Positions 5,453 through 8,676 of a stretch of 8,676 nt of DNA are shown one piece after another. Source of the DNA: an uncultured bacterium (lineage in GTDB: Bacteria; Cyanobacteriota; Vampirovibrionia; Gastranaerophilales; Gastranaerophilaceae); the NCBI GenBank assembly GCA_949288685.1, contig CASELB010000171.1, positions 1-8,676 of the forward strand, read 5' to 3'. A program made the position numbers and the translations under genes. Below the pieces are notes generated by a model. That model did not search any database, was not told the origin of the DNA, and worked only from the letters and a program-made list of their open reading frames with translations. The first letter of the stretch is position 1, and every line of letters begins with the position of its first letter.

Positions 5453-6457
5453 ATGAAAGAACAGAAAATTGCAGTAATCGGCTATGGTTTGTGGGGCAAA
5501 AATATTGTAAGGAATTTTTATAACCTCAATACACTCTCAACCGTTTGTGATTTGGATGAAGAGACTTTAAAAAAGGTTAAAGAACTCTATCCATCTATAA
5601 AAGTAACAAAGGATATGAACGATATTTTGAATGATCCGGAAATTACCGGTGTAGTCGTTGTAACTCCGAGTCATACGCACTTTAAGATTGTGAAAGCACT
5701 TCTTAATGCAGGCAAACACGTTTATGTGGAAAAACCGATTTCTACGGTGGCGCGAGAAGCAAAAGAACTTACGGAATTGGCGGAAGAAAAAGGGTTGATT
5801 CTTATGGTCGGGCACCTGCTCCTTTACCATCCGGCTGTTAACAGGCTTAAAATGCTTATTGAAGAAGGCGTTTTAGGTGATTTAGTATACGCACAAAGCG
5901 ATAGGTTAAATGTTAATTACTTTAAAAATGACAGAAGTGTTATGTGGGATTTGGCGCCGCATGATGTTTCCATGATGGCGTATGTTACCGGTAAAACTCC
6001 GCTCCGTGTTGTTTCTGCAATCGGTTGTTCATCGGACAGAAATGAAATAATGGATATTACTCATATCAGTATTGAGTTTGAAGGCGGAATGCTCGGACAT
6101 ATTTCCGATAGTTGGATTACTCCGCAAAAACACGTTAACTTGCTGGTTAGAGGAACAAAGAAAACGGCAATTTTTGACGATACTCTTCCTGAAAATAAAC
6201 TTAAACTTTATGATAATTTTGTTGCAAATAAAACAGAAGTTATTGCGCTGGATTATCTTGAAATAGAACCGCTTAAACTTGAGTGCCAGCATTTTCTTAA
6301 CTGCTGCGCAACAGGACAGGAACCGCGTTCTGACGGACAAAACGGGTATGTTGTGGTTAGTATTCTTGAAGAGGCTGAAAAAATTATGCTCGGTTCAAGG
6401 GTTAAAATTCTTGATGAAAAAGAGAAGAATTTTGCAACATCACGTCTGAAGCAGTAG
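5453..6457 (+). CDS. Gfo/Idh/MocA family NAD(P)-dependent oxidoreductase
   Basis: The product is 334 residues, standard for the family. The N-terminal Rossmann fold opens with IAVIGYGLWGKN (GxGxxG at Gly10, 12, 15). VVVVTPSHTH is at 67-76 and the diagnostic EKPIS at 93-97, whose Lys94 is the usual catalytic lysine. MVGHLLLYHPAV spans 118-129. The C-terminal substrate domain carries WDLAPHDVSMM at 165-175, with His170 at the expected catalytic position. Members oxidise or reduce sugars, inositols or nucleotide sugars. The GHLLLYHPAV..L...I..G.LGD and RLN....WDLAPHD pattern is closest to what I recall of UDP-N-acetylglucosaminuronate 3-dehydrogenase (WbpB/WlbA-type) relatives, which would suggest a cell-surface sugar role; the substrate remains unproven. 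The ATG at 5453 is chosen because of its SD (AAGGGTG, 8 nt) and the promoter. It leads the operon, with a 39-bp gap to the next gene. Confidence 0.93.
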   Translation: MKEQKIAVIGYGLWGKNIVRNFYNLNTLSTVCDLDEETLKKVKELYPSIKVTKDMNDILNDPEITGVVVVTPSHTHFKIVKALLNAGKHVYVEKPISTVAREAKELTELAEEKGLILMVGHLLLYHPAVNRLKMLIEEGVLGDLVYAQSDRLNVNYFKNDRSVMWDLAPHDVSMMAYVTGKTPLRVVSAIGCSSDRNEIMDITHISIEFEGGMLGHISDSWITPQKHVNLLVRGTKKTAIFDDTLPENKLKLYDNFVANKTEVIALDYLEIEPLKLECQHFLNCCATGQEPRSDGQNGYVVVSILEEAEKIMLGSRVKILDEKEKNFATSRLKQ

Positions 6458-6496
6458 TATTTAAAAGATTGTTTTGTAAACCGGGAAGAGGCATAT

Positions 6497-7102
6497 ATGG
6501 CAAATTTTATAACAATTTTTAGAGTTATTTTAATGTTTATCGGCGTATATCTAATATACGCTCATCTTGACAGCACTGCGGCGGGTGTTGCAGCCCTTAT
6601 ACTAACTATTCTTGCTTTTGCAATGGACGGGCTTGACGGCTATGTCGCAAGAAAGTTTAACGAGTCTTCAAAACTTGGTGCGCTTCTTGATATTATGAGC
6701 GACAGGATTGTTGAAAATACTTTCTGGATACTTTTTGCTGTTATGGGCTGGTTATCAATAATTTTCCCGCTGATTGCAATAACAAGAGGGTTTATAACCG
6801 ATACAATAAGAAGTGCTGCTATGGAAAAAGGTTTTACTGCTTTCGGAGCAACTACAATGCAGAAAAATCCGGTTTGTATTTTTATTACTTCATCAAAGTT
6901 TATGAGAATTAGTTATGCAGTTGCAAAAGTTGCGGCGTTTGTTGTTATCGTAGCATCAAAGGTTCCCGGTTGTCCTGCGCCTGATGCGGTGTTTACTGTC
7001 GGTTACTGGCTGGCGGTTATTGCTATTGTATTTTGCGTTGTGCGCGGACTTCCTGTCGTAATTGAATCAAAATATTTGTTTGAGAAAAATGAGCAGAATT
7101 AA
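6497..7102 (+). CDS. pgsA: CDP-alcohol phosphatidyltransferase, PgsA-like
   Basis: The enzyme is an integral membrane protein of 201 residues. It carries the exact CDP-alcohol phosphotransferase signature DxxDGxxARx8GxxxDxxxD: Asp44, Asp47, Gly48, Ala51, Arg52, Gly61, Asp65 and Asp69. The aspartates bind the metal ions and CDP-diacylglycerol. Hydrophobic spans lie near 5-22, 28-44, 72-95, 142-155 and 166-187. The length and the N-terminal ITIFRV..M opening fit phosphatidylglycerophosphate synthase, which makes phosphatidylglycerophosphate from CDP-diacylglycerol and glycerol 3-phosphate at the inner membrane. Another head group (for example inositol phosphate) cannot be excluded from motifs alone. 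A GAAGAGG SD lies 5 nt before the ATG. The 3' end overlaps trmL by 14 nt. Confidence 0.85.
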   Translation: MANFITIFRVILMFIGVYLIYAHLDSTAAGVAALILTILAFAMDGLDGYVARKFNESSKLGALLDIMSDRIVENTFWILFAVMGWLSIIFPLIAITRGFITDTIRSAAMEKGFTAFGATTMQKNPVCIFITSSKFMRISYAVAKVAAFVVIVASKVPGCPAPDAVFTVGYWLAVIAIVFCVVRGLPVVIESKYLFEKNEQN

Positions 7103-7538
7103 TGTAGTCTTATACGAACCTGAAATCCCTCAAAACACAGGTAATATTGCCCGCCTCTGTGCTTGCTGCGGTGCGTCTTTGTATCTTGTCGGGAAATTGG
7201 GATTTTCCCTTTCAAGTAAGTATACTAAGCGTGCCGGATTAGATTATTGGGAGAGTGTAGATATCCATAAAACGGATAATATGGAGGAACTATATAAAGC
7301 ATTTCCTGATAGTACATTTTACTATTTGACAACAAAATCTAAAAAACTCTATACTGAAATAAAGTACAAGGATGGAGATTTTCTTGTATTCGGACCGGAA
7401 ACCCGTGGGCTGCCGGATGAATATGTTAAAAAAGACACTGCTGTAACTATTCCGATGAAAGAGGGGCAGCGCAGTCTAAATCTTTCCAACTCTGTTGCAA
7501 TTACGGTATATGAGGTGATAAGGCAAAATGGAATTTAA
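7089..7538 (+). CDS. trmL: tRNA (cytidine/uridine(34)-2'-O)-methyltransferase TrmL
   Basis: TrmL is a cytoplasmic SPOUT-fold methyltransferase that uses S-adenosylmethionine to 2'-O-methylate the wobble base of tRNA-Leu (CmAA and cmnm5UmAA). The product is 149 residues from the ATG at 7089, about the length of TrmL proteins, which lack an extra RNA-binding domain. All three SPOUT motifs are visible: EPEIPQNTGNIARLC (10-24), FGPETRGLP (101-109) and IPMKEGQRSLNLSNSVAI (121-138), the last forming the trefoil-knot cofactor pocket. A longer in-frame start at 7062 would add nine residues before the conserved N-terminal strand and is not preferred. The ATG lies 14 nt inside the pgsA end with only a weak SD, so coupling is likely. 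The 3' end overlaps nnrD by 11 nt. Confidence 0.93.
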   Translation: MSRINVVLYEPEIPQNTGNIARLCACCGASLYLVGKLGFSLSSKYTKRAGLDYWESVDIHKTDNMEELYKAFPDSTFYYLTTKSKKLYTEIKYKDGDFLVFGPETRGLPDEYVKKDTAVTIPMKEGQRSLNLSNSVAITVYEVIRQNGI

Positions 7539-8337
7539 ACTTTCTAAGAGAAAACAGGAGTCACATAAAGGTACTTTTGGTAAAGTATTGAATATTGCAG
7601 GCTCTGAAAATTATACGGGCGCTGCTTATTTATCCAGTATTTCTGCACTTAAAATCGGGTGCGGATATGTGACACTATCTTCTTTTCCTAAAGTTATTTC
7701 CGCCGTATCTTCGTTAACGCCTGATATAGTTTACCTGCCGTTAGAAGAAGCTAAAAAAAATCTTGTTAATTATAATGTTATATCAATCGGGTGCGGACTT
7801 TCTGTTGAACAAGCTGTTGAAGCAATGTTTACGACAGTTCTCTGTGAGTTATCATTGCATAATATTCCTGTGGTAATTGATGCGGGCGGTTTGACTCTGT
7901 TGTCAAAAGTAAAAGATATTAAATTGCCGGCAAGGCTTGTAATTACCCCTCACCCCGCGGAGGCTGCAAGACTTTTAAATGTTGAAACTGCTGTAGTGAC
8001 GGAAAATCCGGATTTTTACGTTAAAAAACTCTCTGAAACTTTTAATTGTGTTGTAGTTTTAAAAGGGCACAGAACAAGAGTTTGCTCTGCAGAGGGTGAA
8101 ATTTACATAAATGAAACCGGAAACAGTGCTCTCGCAAAAGCCGGCAGCGGAGATGTGTTATGCGGGATTATTACCGGATTAATTGCTCAGGGAGCGGATT
8201 TATTTGAAGCCGCCAAAACAGGTGTTTATCTGCACGGTTTAACAGGTGAAATTGCATCGCAAGAACTTACAGAGTACAGTGTTCTCGCCTCCGACTTACT
8301 TAAATATATTCCTTACGCAATCAAGCGTTTTATTTAA
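7528..8337 (+). CDS. nnrD: ADP/ATP-dependent NAD(P)H-hydrate dehydratase
   Basis: The product is 269 residues, the ribokinase-like C-terminal domain of the YjeF/Nnr family. The N-terminal epimerase domain (NnrE) is absent, as in stand-alone YxkO-type proteins. It repairs hydrated NADH and NADPH, using ADP or ATP, back to the active cofactors in the cytoplasm. Motifs: HKGTFGKVLNIAGS (13-26), ALKIGCGYVTL (40-50), SIGCGLS (86-92), TPHPAEAARLL (140-150), VVLKG (176-180), and the nucleotide/catalytic loop GNSALAKAGSGDVLCGIITGL (198-218), with Asp209 at the active site. The usual DADAL motif near 118 reads DAGGL here. The ATG at 7528 overlaps the trmL stop by 11 nt and has AAGG 4-7 nt upstream. It is the last gene of the operon; no convincing terminator follows. 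Confidence 0.92.
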   Translation: MEFKLSKRKQESHKGTFGKVLNIAGSENYTGAAYLSSISALKIGCGYVTLSSFPKVISAVSSLTPDIVYLPLEEAKKNLVNYNVISIGCGLSVEQAVEAMFTTVLCELSLHNIPVVIDAGGLTLLSKVKDIKLPARLVITPHPAEAARLLNVETAVVTENPDFYVKKLSETFNCVVVLKGHRTRVCSAEGEIYINETGNSALAKAGSGDVLCGIITGLIAQGADLFEAAKTGVYLHGLTGEIASQELTEYSVLASDLLKYIPYAIKRFI

Positions 8338-8401
8338 GTTGTTCCCCTGGGATAAGTAATACTCCATAGTTAATTTTTATAACAAATTTATGTAACGACT
8401 G

Positions 8402-8430
8402 TTTACCGGATTAAAAATATATGTTATAAT
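8402..8430 (+). promoter_or_regulatory. Near-consensus promoter upstream of the RHH gene
   Basis: TTTACC (8402-8407) is followed after exactly 17 bp by a perfect TATAAT (8425-8430), preceded by TGT so that it is also an extended -10 (TGTTATAAT). It is the best promoter match in the window. Transcription would start near 8437, giving a leader of about 187 nt before the RHH gene, or else a separate small RNA. Confidence 0.7.
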
Positions 8431-8508
8431 ACTCCTATACTGAAGGTGTATCGTATCAATACTATGAATTTCGCTAATATTTCTGTATTATCGTTGTTCT
8501 GAAATATA

Positions 8509-8528
8509 AAGTTATTGTTACAAAACTT
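8509..8528 (+). repeat. Inverted repeat 1 in the RHH-gene leader
   Basis: AAGTT-A-TTG / CAA-AACTT pair to give an 8-bp stem with a one-base bulge and a TTA loop. It is AT-rich and so only modestly stable as RNA. It directly abuts the second inverted repeat. Confidence 0.45.
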
Positions 8529-8557
8529 AATAATTGCAAAAATATTTGGCAATTATT
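8529..8557 (+). repeat. Inverted repeat 2 in the RHH-gene leader
   Basis: A perfect 9-bp inverted repeat, AATAATTGC and GCAATTATT, has 11 bp between its arms; AAA/TTT inside can extend the pairing after one mismatch. It spans the spacer of a possible second promoter (TTGCAA ... TTTAAT), so it could be a repressor operator, for example for autoregulation by the RHH protein, or an RNA hairpin in the leader. Which of these applies cannot be read from the sequence. Confidence 0.5.
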
Positions 8558-8623
8558 TTAATGAGAAATACTTTATATATATACAAGAGCGAAAAACAGG
8601 ATATTAGATAAGGAGAATAAATT

Positions 8624-8676
8624 ATGGCTAGAGTTTTAATTTCAATGCCCGAAGGATTTTTAGACAAGATTGATGA
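8624..8676 (+). CDS. Ribbon-helix-helix (CopG/MetJ-like) regulator, 5' end only
   Basis: Only the first 17 codons are in the window: MARVLISMPEGFLDKID. This is the typical N-terminal beta strand of ribbon-helix-helix DNA-binding proteins (pattern aRvlISmPeefLkkiD), in which the RVLISM strand inserts into the DNA major groove as a dimer and the first helix starts at PEGFLDKID. An AGGAG SD at 8611-8615 lies 8 nt before the ATG. Such proteins are usually small homodimeric regulators or antitoxins. Which kind this is depends on sequence beyond the window, including whether a toxin gene follows. Confidence 0.78.
   Translation, partial: MARVLISMPEGFLDKID

Larger units (their letters stand above)
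8338..8623. other. Non-coding region between nnrD and the RHH regulator gene
   Basis: This 286-bp stretch has no credible protein gene or tRNA. It carries a strong plus-strand promoter at 8402-8430, two abutting inverted repeats at 8509-8557, a second weaker candidate promoter (TTGCAA 8535-8540, 16 bp, TTTAAT 8557-8562) and the AGGAG ribosome binding site of the last gene. I see no clear terminator for the upstream operon. Confidence 0.6.

Noticed and set aside
5567..6340. Open minus-strand frames (5567-5830, 6029-6340) and a plus-strand frame at 6072-6266 within the oxidoreductase gene
   Set aside because: They lie wholly inside a gene with clear family motifs in another frame and show no motif of their own.
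7062..7088. Longer start for TrmL inside pgsA
   Set aside because: The added nine residues are not part of the conserved TrmL N-terminus, and the ATG at 7089 gives the normal length.
8343..8352. TCCCCTGGGA palindrome just after nnrD as a terminator
   Set aside because: The stem is 4 bp with a 2-base loop, too tight for an RNA hairpin, and no T-tract follows directly.
8464..8502. 12-codon open frame (MNFANISVLSLF) in the RHH leader as a leader peptide
   Set aside because: There is no SD at a usable distance, no run of a regulatory amino acid and no attenuator after it. Chance is sufficient.
1..8676. CRISPR array, insertion sequence, tRNA or prophage genes
   Set aside because: I saw no regularly spaced repeats, transposase motifs, cloverleaf sequences or phage structural genes.

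Overview
The window is AT-rich bacterial DNA with short intergenic gaps, strong Shine-Dalgarno (SD) sites in front of many genes and sigma-70-like promoters. The best lineage guess is a non-photosynthetic relative of cyanobacteria from the gut (Vampirovibrionia/Melainabacteria, order Gastranaerophilales). This rests on general style: an orphan protein with a short Asn/Ser-rich N-terminus of a kind I associate with that group, plus the mix of SPOR, HEAT-repeat, QueC and Gfo/Idh/MocA families. No rRNA, tRNA or marker protein proves it, so treat it as inference.

Layout. (1) 90-1050: a minus-strand two-gene unit encoding a six-span DUF308/HdeD-like membrane protein and, downstream, a small rhodanese-domain protein, followed by a GC-rich hairpin. 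(2) 1193-2047: one plus-strand gene for an unrecognised protein with a conserved-looking C-terminal WC/GD module. It ends 1 bp from the opposing gene. (3) 2049-5302: a minus-strand run that reads, in transcription order, secreted zinc-ribbon protein, HEAT-repeat protein, QueC (preQ0 synthase), DUF366 protein and a membrane-anchored SPOR-domain protein. The last four are packed as one operon by abutting or overlapping reading frames. A -10 box and a perfect 15-bp palindrome lie just before the HEAT gene, suggesting a regulated internal promoter. (4) 5306-5452: a 147-bp divergent control region with a recognisable promoter on each strand. (5) 5453-8337: a plus-strand operon of a Gfo/Idh/MocA NAD(P)-dependent oxidoreductase, a CDP-alcohol phosphatidyltransferase (PgsA-like), the tRNA wobble 2'-O-methyltransferase TrmL and the NAD(P)H-hydrate dehydratase NnrD. 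The last three genes overlap. (6) 8338-8623: a non-coding stretch with a near-consensus promoter and a leader of about 187 nt carrying two abutting inverted repeats. It precedes the start of a ribbon-helix-helix regulator gene that runs off the window.

Most genes are housekeeping: queuosine precursor synthesis, tRNA modification, phospholipid synthesis, nicotinamide cofactor repair and envelope or cell-division functions. I see no complete novel multi-gene system. The more unusual items are the QueC-DUF366 coupling, the palindrome and missing ATG at the HEAT gene, the orphan WC/GD protein, the exported zinc ribbon and the structured leader of the RHH gene.
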